DNA from: Gamarada debralockiae
Lineage: Eukaryota > Ascomycota > Leotiomycetes > Helotiales > Hyphodiscaceae
Assembly (NCBI GenBank): GCA_002803225.1
Contig: NXFV01001362.1
Span: forward strand, 1-64,000
Direction of reading: 5' to 3'
DNA: 64,000 nt
A program made the position numbers and the translations under genes. Shown in pieces: positions 1 through 10,887 of the stretch. Position 1 is the stretch's first letter. Each line of letters opens with the position of its first letter. Under the pieces are notes generated by a model. That model was not told where the DNA came from and made no database searches. It was given only the letters and a program-made list of their open reading frames with translations.

Positions 1-22
1 CCTGACAACTCTTTGCAAGTAA

Positions 23-857
23 TTATGCTATGAGCAGAGTTAGCTTATGCGATGAACCACAACCCACTGCAAGCAACATACCAGTAAGCTTGGATTTCAC
101 AAAGGCATAAGCGGCACTCTCGTACTAGGCACCATAACCTTGATGAGTTGCAGCATCGTCATCATTGCAGCAGTAGGAGGCCAGAAGCGTCGCAATAAGA
201 TTGGATCTTGGCAGAATTTGGGCAACTGAAGCCTGAAGGGCGGGCATCAACTAGGAAATGTCATCATGAATATTTGGTTTGCATGTCTTACATCGCCAGC
301 CTTGCAAGTCCTGACATCATAAGGAAGGCTGTAATGGTACAATGGGTCACCCATGAAGATAGCAGACTTGATGTTCTTGACGGCTGCGGCGCTGAATAGC
401 ACGCCATTGCGGGCGATACCTTGGTTAGATCACCACCACCGCAAAGAGCGACGTCGAAGATTTCAGAGCCCTGCAAGATTCAGTTTGAAATATTACCACT
501 TGGTCAGTATACATACCTGAGAATACCCGACAAGGACAAGCTGCGTGCTGGGACATTCTGCATCAAAGTTGTTGACGGCAGTAACGGCAGCCGAGACGCC
601 TTCTGCCACGGATTTAGAGTAGCTGTCACCTCCGCAAGAGGATTAACCACCACAGGCGGGGTAGTTGATTGCTTCTGCGGTTGAACCAGAGTAGCCGTTC
701 AAGATGTCGTGGACGACGGTGATTGAGGAGCCGTAGCCTGGTGAAGCTGTGGTCTCGTGAGCGCCGAAGACGTGAATGTCTGGACAGGCTCGTTCCTTCA
801 ATGGACTCGCAAAAGCGCACCGGTGGCAAGAACTAAAGCAGTAAATGCGGACTTCGT
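23..857 (-). pseudogene. CE5 acetylxylan esterase / cutinase-family pseudogene
   Basis: The family is secreted serine esterases that deacetylate xylan or cut cutin. Reading the minus strand, four exons can be traced (857-517, 470-292, 250-82, 27-23) with short GT..AG introns. Recognisable blocks are a hydrophobic leader, the conserved ERACPDIHVFGAHET block, the nucleophile motif GYSQG split by intron 1, CGGGD, FMGDPLY and a C-terminal cysteine-rich block with YCC and ATHQGYG. Lesions: the expected ATG is ACG at 857-855; frameshifts occur in the leader, after CGGGD and before YCC; TAA at 645-643 sits where a Gln is usual (CGG-stop-SSCGG); TAG at 127-125 follows GYGA. Both stops are one C-to-T change from a Gln codon. 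A TATA-like run lies near 948-960, upstream in this orientation. The family call is from motifs alone. Acetylxylan esterase is favoured over cutinase because of the cysteine pattern. Confidence 0.85.
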
Positions 858-1350
858 GTTGTAAAGTGCTCGGATGCGGATACTAGGCAGGCTTGACTTG
901 AGGAATAGAGATGCTTGAAGAATGATTCTAAAGGGCAGAACAAGGGAATATATATATACACTCATGTACCTGTCCAAGTATTCCCGGTGAATGGGAAGCG
1001 TTGTAAGTGGTCAAGTGCACATTTAGCCGTATGAGAGCCGAGAGTCGTCTCTTTGGGTAAACCAGGAAATAAGGAAAGGCTCCACAGGGCCTACTGGCCC
1101 ATCAATGATGGACTTGCTGTATACTTGACCAGGTTTGTCCTTCTCTGATCCATGGAAGGATGCATATGAAAATCATATATATGAACATCTGTAGACGCAG
1201 GTACTATAGAGTCAAGGGTAAGCTGGTCAAAATCTTAATTGATGGAAGGAAAACAAATGCATGAAATAATCGAATGAAATTTGATATGGAGACGTGGGTC
1301 ACAATGCGATGCAGATAGAAAGAGTAAGCGGAGCAACCCATAAACTGAAA
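858..1350. other. gene-free interval, left part
   Basis: This holds the presumed upstream region of the CE5 pseudogene, with a TATA-like TATATATACA run near 948-960. I see no coding signal otherwise. Confidence 0.4.
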
Positions 1351-1767
1351 GCCTACCGTATTAATTGCTTTATAAGACCAGTTCATTCTATAAGAAATCC
1401 CTCCTATAAGAAACGGTTCTGATTGACCGAAATGCACCACAGGGGTGTTATAAGAACATAGCGGGGTCCTAAATTCTCCCCTGACTAAGGCTTGAACCAG
1501 TTCAAAACCCTCTTATTTTATACCATTTTCAGGGTAGAATCCTCCTGTCAAAAGGAGTCTGCCGACTCTACATCTAGGGAGAATAACCTAATTGTACTAC
1601 GAGTGAGAGAAACTCGTACAGATAAGGATATAGTTCGTATTTCAGCAAAAAAAGTGGTAATCAAGGTATAAGAACCTATTCCTCTTATAAGAAATGGTTC
1701 TGATTGGCTGAAAAGCACGAGTTCCAATTATAGGAACTGTTCTTATAAAGCAATTAATGCGGTAGCC
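1351..1767. mobile_element. MITE-like element with 33-bp inverted repeats
   Basis: The left end (1351-1383) and the reverse complement of the right end (1735-1767) match at 30 of 33 positions and share the core ATTAATTGCTTTATAAGA. The 417-bp interval has no convincing coding potential. Inside, a second TATAAGAAA...GGTTCTGATTG block occurs near both ends (about 1391-1421 and 1686-1708), in direct orientation. This fits a short non-autonomous DNA transposon. No clear target-site duplication was identified, so a fold-back duplication of another origin is possible. Confidence 0.55.
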
Positions 1768-2522
1768 TAAAGATTCTACAGCTCTCTGTAGCGAGGACTG
1801 CGGAGGCGGTGTACTCGAGAGCCTTGTCAGAGGTTGCCGATTCTCTGTAAGAGTGATCAAAAAGTTGGTGAATTTGGCGTGTGTTCTCGAGGTGTCATTG
1901 AGTCGGTTAAGGCCCACTCCAAGGCTGACGCTGCAGTATCCTGCCAGATAACATTCAACGCTAAGCATGGACCATTTAGGGCTGACATCTGTCAGCATCT
2001 GCCACCTCGCATTCGCATCTTTTGGTGGAACTCCGCCTTCAATTTAACCATCTTTCACGATTCCACTTCCTCGACTTGGTGATGCAATACTTGGGGAATT
2101 GATCTCGATTTATTCTGATTGCTGTAACGCTCATGATTGACCAGAATGCGGACTCTATTATCTTATCGAAAGTGATGACCTTTGGGGCCGTTCTTCTCAA
2201 CATAGCCCGAGCAGATCTGTAACAGCAGACAGGGATTTGGACCTTGCGATTGACGCAGGCCCCTGAGGCGGAGTGCAGGAACCCTTCCAGAGATTGGATG
2301 GCGTCAAAGTGTCCGTTATGCGGCTGAGGGGCGTTGCTCTTAGAATCCCATCAGGCTTCCCTGGAGTCTCGACGTTTCTCTTTCCTACAAGTTTGATTAC
2401 CTTGTAACTTGCGGTCCATCTCTCGACTCACTCAACGATGGCTTCTAAATAGTTCGAATTGTTATCGGTCGATCTATCAAATCATCTACAGGCCTATACA
2501 TCTTTCTTGGGCCTCAAGTGTC
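1768..2522. other. gene-free interval upstream of the DUF3433 gene
   Basis: Short ORFs only, with no recognisable domain. It probably includes the promoter and 5' leader of the gene starting at 2523. Codons can be read back to 2409 in that gene's frame, but the apparent start there is TTG, so it was not used. Confidence 0.35.
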
Positions 2523-5500
2523 ATGGCTTCAACAACGCAGTATCGAACGCTGCCTGTTGTTTCCGATGAGGTTCAACGCCGGAGCTTGGCCGTCAGCGCT
2601 GTATCGTCAGAAAATGATATCATCCGACCTGCGACTACGAGCGCTGTATCTTCCGAGCACGAACCATTAATTTGGAGCCCAAATATAAAATCCCCCGAGA
2701 ACCAGGCTTTTCTCGGTCCTCCAAACTTTGCTTCGAAGAAGTCTGCAAATCCCGATGGCTTCTCGGTGAACGAAGAACACATTACCAGTATCGTCAGTTC
2801 TGACGACGAAAGAATCCCCAAGGACCCTGGAGCGCCACTTCCACGAAAGGATGCCAGAAAACTAGACACGACTGCCTTCGCTTGGTTGCCATTCACACTT
2901 CGACAACCTTTCATGTTCGCTCTCTTCTCCCTGTCAATAGCCTTAGCCCTGGTTGTTATTCTCCTGTCCTGGACTTCATCTACGAAGGATGGATTGGGTG
3001 ATGACAACAGCACCTCCATTCTTCTGTTTGGGTGGAGATTCACTCCGACCCTCATTGTGGTCTTGTTTGTTATCTTACAGACGCTGTTGCTCAATGACGC
3101 AAGAAGAACAGAAGTTTTTGCCCGTCTCTCTAATCCTTCGGCTTCCAATGCATCGTCGACTGTACTAGAGGGTGGAGGTCACTGGTGGAACGACCCCCTC
3201 AACGCTTTGAGCTCAAGGAGGAATGGAGGCCTACGCAGTTATGTACTTCTATGCGCCGCTATCATGAACATTATTGGGTCCTTCGTACTCTCGCCATTGT
3301 CCGCGGCATTCTTGTCTGTGGAGCCGACTTCAATGTCGCGCGGTGCAACGTTTATGACTCTTTCTTCCATCAAAGATGCCACTACCGAGGTGTCTCCAGA
3401 TGATCAAACCTACTTCAAATCTGTCTCTGCCCTTGTGGTTAACCTGACTACCTCTGTTTGGTTGACCGACGACTATGCCATTCTTCCCTTCTGGCCGGCT
3501 AACCTCTCCAAGCCTCCGCTCGGCGCAACGGTGCCGACAACGGCTCAAAACTGGACAGCGAACACCACAATATTCCAATCAGAGCTTAATTGCGTCCCTA
3601 TGTTTATGACAAACCTTGAAAGGTACTCATTTCAACTGGCCTCGAATGATGGATGCTCCATAGGAGTGGTAGTTGGTGTGCCCCAGAATGGCAGCATCTC
3701 AACCGTTTCAGAGGCCATTCAATATAACCTGCAAGATCCCATGGACGCCGATGCACAAGGACATTCACCAGAAGATGATGAATTCTTTTACCCGGTTGTA
3801 AATGTTGGAGGATGGTGGGTACCCACGTCGATCACTCCAAGTCAATTTTCCTCCCAATTCTTTGAATACGACTTCGGAAACGGAACGACAACATTGGTGA
3901 ACGTTTCAGCACAATGTCAGGATAGATATATCTTAGCAGTCAATACGCCTTTTAACGTCAGTTCCATTCGACCAACAAACTCTTCAGTAAACGTCACTGA
4001 GGCAGACGTCGTGAGCAACCTGTCTTCCTTTTCGATCAACAGCCACGTATGCAGCACACGTTTTTTCATGGCCAACCTGACGGCCACATTATCAATCACA
4101 TCATCGAACACCAGCTTTACCTTCGATCAAGCTGCATTCAATCGGAGCAAGGTTGAGATGTCCTCTGGTGACTTCAACATCAGTTCGTTTGAGAGCGCCT
4201 TCTACAGCGATGGCTGGACAAAGAAACTCAATACAACTGAGTATGGAACTTGGGTGGGCCCGGCAGCTGTGCTTGGAGCTCGTTATGCCTATGACGCCGA
4301 GGCGATGATAAATGATCCTCTCTTGATTTCAAAAGCGCAGCAGGTCGAGCAGCGGTTTTTTGGGGAGGGACTGCTGGCTGCCTTTTCGAAGGCCGCATCG
4401 CAAGGTTCTACGTCGAAGGCTGGAAATATAATCCTGACCAAACAAAGGGTTGTTGCCAGTTTTGGAATCGGTATCACAATGGGGATCCTTTTCTTAATCT
4501 CTGCTCTAATGGTGATAGTGGTGTTCTATCACTCCCGACTATCGCGACGCCCTCTGAATCTGGACCGAGATCCTGGATCCGCTGCTGCTGTATCGTCTCT
4601 TTTAAAGCTTGCTGACACGCGCTCCCATTTTCAGGGACTCGATCGTCTACCTGAGCCACTGCTCGAGAAAAGATTGGGGGATTTGCAATTCGAATTAGGC
4701 CCCGTTGGACTCATTGCTCATCACGTATCAAATTCGACCCCGGGTGAGTTCTGATGTAATCTGTGCTTAACAACTGCTGACAACCTCCAGTTCCTGACTC
4801 GACTCAATTTTCATATGCAAAAGATTGACGGCCTTTCGTCCTCCGCGGTTCAGGTGGCTTGTCCTTGGTATTCACGATATCGTTGTTGATAGTCGGCTTG
4901 AGCGTTCTGTTTGCCATGGCCGAATCACGCGGGATCTACCAGGCTGGCCTAGTTTACCAATTTTCGATCTCATTCGGGGACGGCTACATTACCTCCCTCG
5001 CGCCTTATTCAATTCTACCAACCCTCATTGCCGTTGGAGCTAAGTTTTGGTGGGTAGCTGTCGAAGACGCCTTCAAGAGGTTGCAGCCATATGTGGCTAT
5101 GACGAAAAGACCGGTGCCAATGTCAGAAGGACCAGCGTTATCGTACCAAAATATTCCCCCAGTTTGGTCGGTGTTCAAAGCAGTGCGCATGAAACACTGG
5201 CTGTTGACTTCAATATGCATAGGGACGGTTCTCATGGAAGTTTGTGAGTCTCATTTTTACAGTTCATGATGTATAGTCTTAATTCTTTTACAGTCACGGT
5301 TGGCATGTCAGCGTTGTTTCAACGAAATGCGTCCAGCCTTTCGTCAAATATAATTCTCTCCCGGGATGTGAGACTACGTGACATACCTGAGATCTTCCTG
5401 GTCGACGAACCGAGCGACCCTGACACCGGAGACATAACCGATGCCGAAATTCTTGGGCAGCTCTATGGAGAAAGCCAGGTACTCCTGAGCTGGATGTATG

Positions 5501-7268
5501 GAGCGGTCATCCAGTTGGCCTATGCCGGATCCACTTTACCCTGGAGCAAGGACAATTGGAGCTTCGCTCCAGCGAACCTGAATAGGTCCATATCTGGCCC
5601 GGGAATCACTTCACCGAATGATCCAACCAACGTCACCTTAGATACATTCGGATTACGAGGGAGGCTGGACTGCACGGCAGTCGATATGAGCAACATCAGC
5701 AACTGGTTGACTACGTGGGACATCGGAAATAGTACACTTTTCAATCTGACCAACGTCACAAGCGAAGAAAGGCAATACCATACAGGCTACGAACTCGGTG
5801 TTTCGGTGAACGGGATCGAACCAACTTTCTTCCTTGGCGCAGGCCCAGCAAATGATACTCAGGGAATATGGAGCACCTTTTTCTCTAATCCTTCTCGCGT
5901 TCGATGCTGCGCAAACGCAACAGATGCCGGTCCCGGTCTAGCAGCGCTCGGATACTGGGCACCAGTGGGATATGGCTCTAACCTTGAAGGAGTATCAGGG
6001 CATGGTGCCATCACCAACGAAGACACAGCAGACGCCCTGCCTATTCTGACAAACTTTACCGTCACCTGGGTGATTGGAAAGCCATTTCCCAATCAATGGG
6101 AGGAGATCTGGGGAAGTGGCCTCAATACGGGAATATACTATCATTACCTTTGGTCTGAAATTCCCGAAGTGGTGGCATTGAATTGCGCACCTATCATCGA
6201 ATCTTCGAATGCAAGGGTAACGGTTGCGCGAGACGATGAACAGGTCGTTGACTACAGCATCTCAGACCTGCCAAGCTCATACGAGCCTGCTTGGAGCGAC
6301 TACTACCTTCACCATAACAATAGCGGAGAAAATGGTGACAATATTCAATACCAGATCAAGGATAATGTTACTGTCAGGTTAGCTGATCACCCATCCTTCG
6401 CCATGCGCCTGTGCTGACATTTGACAGTTGGGGCTACCTCTTCATGGATGCACTGCTCGGAGCAGCAGATTCAGCTCGCGTTCGAACTAATTACAGATGG
6501 GGGTACTATGAGGAACCGATCAACGACCGAGTCTTCACCTTCAGACAGACCGGCTTCAACTCCGATTTAATGTCCTACGCCACATGGGCAGCACTGGAAG
6601 GCAATTATTCTGCGTTACTGGATCCCACCCGGTTGGCAAATACGTCAAATTCGGTCTTCGGAACATTCTTCCAGCATTTCGTCTCGGAAAATAGCACTAG
6701 CGGCGGTGGACGAGCATACATGCCCTTAAATAATACTCTTCCAGACGGGTTCCTCCCTGTTGTGAACTACACTAGCGGAGACCTCACAGCATACCAGGAC
6801 ACCAACAGCTCTACTGTGGTCAGTCCGACCGTAGTAGCTGTGCTTTCACGACCCGTCTACAAGCTGGAGATGTCGAAAGTAGCGGTAGCCCTCTGCCTGT
6901 TTGTTCTTGTGTTTTTGGGCTTCACAACTTTGCTTATAACCATTGGGTATCGGCACTATTTCAAGGCTTTGCCAAAGGATATGAACACGTTGGCTTCGAT
7001 TATTGCGCTGGTTTATGACAGCCCCAAGCTTTTGAAGTGGGTGGCTGAGCATGGGGTAGGGGGTGCGAATGGACATATCGGAGAAGTGAAAGCAGCCATT
7101 GGGCATTTTCAGGGGAGCGAGGGAGATACGAGATGGGGAATTGAATTGGTGGGAGATGAGACCCACGGAGAGAAGGTTGACACAAATGGAAATAATAGTA
7201 GTGGCGCCACTACTGAGTATGAGTTGTCGGATGTACGCCAGCCTGAAGTAGATAACAGTCAGATATAA
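2523..7268 (+). CDS. DUF3433-type multi-pass membrane protein, with one in-frame TGA
   Basis: Four exons: 2523-4743, 4791-5243, 5294-6377, 6428-7268. Introns are 47, 50 and 50 nt and join in phase to about 1532 codons. The ATG at 2523 has a good context (GTGTCATGGCT). The protein has two similar halves, as in DUF3433 proteins. Each opens with hydrophobic segments (LPFTLRQPF, then LSLVFTISLLIV), followed by a long extracellular-like part rich in N-x-S/T sequons and a late membrane segment (GIGITMGILFLISALMVIV; VALCLFVLVFLGFTTLLI). The PTLIAVGAKFWW and WVAVEDAFKRLQPY blocks are typical of the family. Function is unknown. The odd point is a TGA at 4826-4828 early in exon 2. Using the acceptor at 4853 instead (intron 4744-4853) would skip it in frame and lose about 20 residues. 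Otherwise the allele is truncated. Confidence 0.75.
4826..4828 (+). other. in-frame TGA in DUF3433 gene
   Basis: This is the only stop in an otherwise open 1532-codon reading. It lies in a stretch ending RPFVLRGSGG just before the second membrane block. A Trp codon changed by G-to-A is the simplest source. Splicing to the AG at 4852-4853 would bypass it. A sequencing error cannot be excluded. Confidence 0.6.
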
Positions 7269-7837
7269 TGATCAAATAGAAATAATTTAATGGGTAGTCA
7301 GAATTCAGAAGTGATATCTAGCTGCTCACTTGTGGTGGTTCGTGAGGCGTGCGGAGTAATTGGTGTCCAGTAAACCCAACATTTGAAAGTATCACTATAC
7401 GATGTGTTCTTGGACGAGAGTCAAATATAAATCGTATTTGATCTGCTGAAATCCTACATAATCGTTGAATTGAATGCCTTGATATTGTCCTGTTTGCTTC
7501 AGGGGGACAAATAGGGCTTTTCCGGTAACCAAAGCGCTCCCATCACCTGACCCTCCCAGCCCAGTCCATGAACCTTCCATAATAGCAATGCCTTGCACTC
7601 CTCACTGAAAAATGAACAGTTCAAGATATTGAAATCGCAACATGACCATAGAATTGTTGAGTCCTTGGTTATCTGTGAGAGAGCCATGGAAGTCACTTGA
7701 CTTCTCTTGGTGACTTAGCAGAGAGATGCTTCTGAACTTTTGAAAACAACGCTAGACATTCGAGTCATTTATTAACCTTTCTCCAACAACATCAGCACCC
7801 AACAACAAAGGTTTGAAAAACATTCTATAACAACTAA
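7269..7837. other. intergenic interval 7269-7837
   Basis: It contains a minus-strand 67-codon reading frame (7395-7598) with no family resemblance and no ATG-led structure I trust. No RNA gene or repeat was recognised. Confidence 0.3.
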
Positions 7838-10507
7838 ATGAGCGAACATAGTGACTTATTCAAACCAGACACCATGGGTCCATTTGCCTTAAGACCTTCG
7901 TTTATCGGCGATACTACGGAGGTCATCGGTGGCTTCCCATCACCTTCGACCTCACCTACAACAATTGCTTCGCTGACATCAATTGAACAAACCATACAGA
8001 GACCTTGGTGAGTGCCTCTCGATCATCATATCCTACCTTTCAAGAAACATTTCTGACCCCGAATCAAAAGCTTCCTGTCAAAGATCCGAATTCGCAACCT
8101 GAGCCGCTGTCTAACATATCTGAGGATATTGCTGAAGATCTCGTTGCAGATATCGCTGAAGATATCTCGGTGGCCTGGCCGATCATCAAGACCTGCCTTT
8201 TTGTTGAAGAGCTCGTTGCGCAACCTGAGCCACCGTCCAACATATCAGAGGACATCGTTGAAGAGATCTCGGAGAGTGGTTTTCTTTGTTATCAGGAGCT
8301 CAAGACTCCTTTCGAGAAAGAAATCTGACTCTGAATCCAAAGGCCCCTGTCCAGGATCTTGCTGTTCCACCTGAGCCACTTAACATAACCGAAAACATCG
8401 GTACAGAGGCCTCAGTGAGTGCTTTCATGATCATCAAGACTTCACTTTCAAGCTAGATATCTGACTCTGGGTCCAAAGCTTTCCGTCCAAGATCCTGCTG
8501 CATCACTTGAATCGCCCAACATGTCGGAGAGCTCTTCTGCACAGACTGTAGTAAGTACTTTCTTCATTGTCAGGGCTTGCCTTTCAAGAGAACACTTCTA
8601 ACTTCGTTTAGGCTCCCGTCCAGGATGTTACTCCACTCGTGCCATCCACAGAGGTACTAACCGTGGACTCAACCGCGGAAACACTTCCACAAGGATTTAG
8701 CAGATCTGCGCTGTCGTTCTACGAAAACGGCGCTGTCCTCTTCCACAGTTCCGAGCACATTCCTGAGAACTACTTTCCTCAGGAGGTCACAGAGCACACA
8801 TGGTTCTGCTATGACAAGATTGACGCCACGCAGGTTATCATTGGTATCCCTGACTCGTATTTCAACGATTGCGCCAGAGGCCACGCTCTGTACGTCACTG
8901 GTGTGAGCCCGCAAATGCCCCATACCTTGTTCGAGTCGCTCTTCCGCAAATGCGGTACGGTCAAGAAATCCGTCGCTGTCATCGATTTGAACTCGGGCCA
9001 CACATTCCGCTGGATCGTTATGAGCTCTTTTCAAGAGGCTCAGGCGGTCTTCCTTGAGTTCAAGCATAAGAAGTTCGGCGCGCATTTTGTTGAAGTTTGC
9101 CACGCTTTCGCTCCAGGCAAGGTTGTCCCGCTGCTAGGCCGTACCATTTCTCAAATGTACACCGAGCAAAATGCGGAATTGGCGGGTGAATATTGCGACA
9201 GAGACAAGATGTATTCTTGGGCTGTAGTTGAATGTGTCAAGTATAATCAGCCAGGAAACTGTTGTGCGTGGTTCAACAACTTGATCTCAGCGGCTACTCA
9301 GGAGGATTGGGTTGGAACGACGGTGGAATCTAACTTTGTTGGATTTGTTGACGCAGATACTCCAGCTGCTTTGAAGCAGGCTTTTGGGCAGTATCGGCTT
9401 TGGGACTCGCCGAAGTTCAAAGCTGATGATGCTCCAAATACGACCCACAGCGCACCGAATGACGAGTTTTCAGCCTCTGCTGTTTCTAAGAACAAGGTTG
9501 AACAGAATGCGGAACCTTCAACTGCTGCCTCGCAGAGAAACAACGTTGAAGAGAAGGCCCAATTCCCGGCTTCTGCTCAATCAAAGAAGGCTGGTCCGGA
9601 ATCAAGAGAGTCGAATAACGGTGTCCCAGCTGCTTCGCATGCTGCTGCGCCTCCTGTCGTCGCTGCTACCCCCGCTATTGCTCCACTACCTATCGCCCCC
9701 ACCGTTTCAGCTCTCGTCACCGTCGCAACTTCATGGGCCAACATCGCTGCTCCCTCTATCAATGATTCTCGTCATCTCATATTTGATCTTCACCCGGAGA
9801 ATAAGCCAAGCAGCTCGGCCCTGCGAGTTCAGGACCCCGCCAACCCGAACTCCATCGCACACCAACATGGTGAGCGTCTTGAAGAGCAGATGCGCGTGGT
9901 CCTCATTTACAATCTCTCTTCGACAATCACTCTCAGAGATGTGTCGGAAGCCATCAGCGAAGGACCCGTCCTCAGTATCACGCTGGGAGCGGACGCCAAC
10001 AACGGCAACCAATTCGCCGGTATCGTTTTCCAATACGCCCGCGACGCCTACGCCTTCCAACAAGTCCTACTCCAAGAGCGAGTAAACGGCACACCAGGCC
10101 GTTTCCGCTTCATCGTCGATGTTGGCCAAGGCCCATCATACCCATACGACCATGACCTCGAAGACATGGCTGAGCCGATGGGTGCTTCCCGCCGCCTGAC
10201 CATCGTAAAAAAAGGCTTTTTCTTCCAGTATGGCAAGAAGCAACTTCGGAAATTCTGCGCGGATCTCGTTGGTGCTGAGAAGATCCAACTGATCTGGCTA
10301 TACAACGGAGGAAATGCGACCATCGTCTTCTCTCATGTAAAGTCGGCGGTGGCGGTCAAGACGAAGTTGGATCGAATGGCTGCTAGCAAGGAGAAGAGCG
10401 GCAATAATATGGTGTCTTTCGAAGGCTTGAACACCACTTTCTCGAAGGATCCTTGCTTCGCAGATATGAACTTGGTCACTGATATCCCCGAATACAACGA
10501 GGATTGA
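7838..10507 (+). CDS. RRM-like domain protein, lineage-specific, 5' end uncertain
   Basis: The main exon is 8612-10507. It is preceded in phase by two 72-nt exons, 8343-8414 and 8479-8550, joined by introns 8415-8478 and 8551-8611. An ATG at 7838 opens a plausible first exon (to 8007). The protein shows an N-terminal beta-alpha-beta region resembling an RRM (about GHALYVTGVSPQMPHTLFES), an Ala/Pro-rich linker, then a second RRM-like unit (MRVVLIYNLSSTITLRDVSE...GIVFQYARDA) and a third weaker one (SRRLTIVKKGFFFQYGKKQL). RRM folds bind RNA, but the RNP motifs are degenerate, so the activity is unproven. The first exon ends in phase 2 and cannot be joined in frame to any of the modules. The upstream modules also have damaged splice sites. 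Either the true start differs or the 5' end is decaying. Confidence 0.6.
8008..8638 (+). repeat. fivefold tandem array of intron-plus-exon modules
   Basis: Related units start at 8008, 8170, 8272, 8415 and 8551. Each begins as an intron (GTGAGTGC...GATCATCAAGAC...TCTGACTC...CCAAAG) and continues as a short exon (pattern [AL]-P/S-V-Q/K-D-..., then PEP.SNISED-like). The exons of units 3 and 4 are both exactly 72 nt and phase 0. Unit 2 has a shortened 42-nt intron-like part with no stop. Unit 3 begins GAGAGTGG where the others have GTGAGTG, so its donor appears lost. This is segmental duplication of a splice-competent module, not a simple microsatellite. Confidence 0.7.
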
Positions 10508-10887
10508 TTAGGCGTTGGATAGGGCGAATATAGAATTATTGTATTCAGGATCGACTTTCACATCCATACAACAGAGGCAACCATCGAGGTTCATTCCACT
10601 TCACCGAATAACGGAGGTGGATTGAGGAGGTTCTACTGCTCTTTGTATCTTCCGTCGATAGTTTTTCGATCATCCTTCGAGGAAGGGCATTCCGTCAGCA
10701 GATGAATCTAGGGGATTCTGTGAGCTTTGTGCCTTGTCTGGGCGTTTGCGGTTTTCGATTGTCCTTTCAGGGAAGGTCATTCCGTTGGCGGATCAGCAGG
10801 ATTTCAGATCAGTACTTTTAGTGCTTTCAATAGATCCATTAAGTCAATGACCGAGTGAAACAATGTGAATGCAAAAAGTGGGTATCA
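10508..10887. other. 3' intergenic interval with a degenerate duplication
   Basis: Two related segments of about 43 bp (about 10664-10705 and 10753-10794), TTCGAT..TCCTT...GGAAGG.CATTCCGT, lie in direct orientation. The genes on either side are convergent, so this is 3' flank of both. Confidence 0.4.

Noticed and set aside
2409..2522. Upstream extension of the DUF3433 gene
   Set aside because: It would start with TTG. The ATG at 2523 has a good context and the extension lacks a membrane or signal feature.
2573..3148. 191-codon minus-strand frame
   Set aside because: Antisense to DUF3433 exon 1, with no family resemblance.
7395..7598. 67-codon minus-strand frame
   Set aside because: No family, no start context and no supporting splice sites. 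Cannot be told from chance.
9384..10085. 233-codon frame overlapping the RRM-like gene
   Set aside because: Same strand, other frame. Its Arg/Ser/Leu-rich content is a shadow of the real reading frame.
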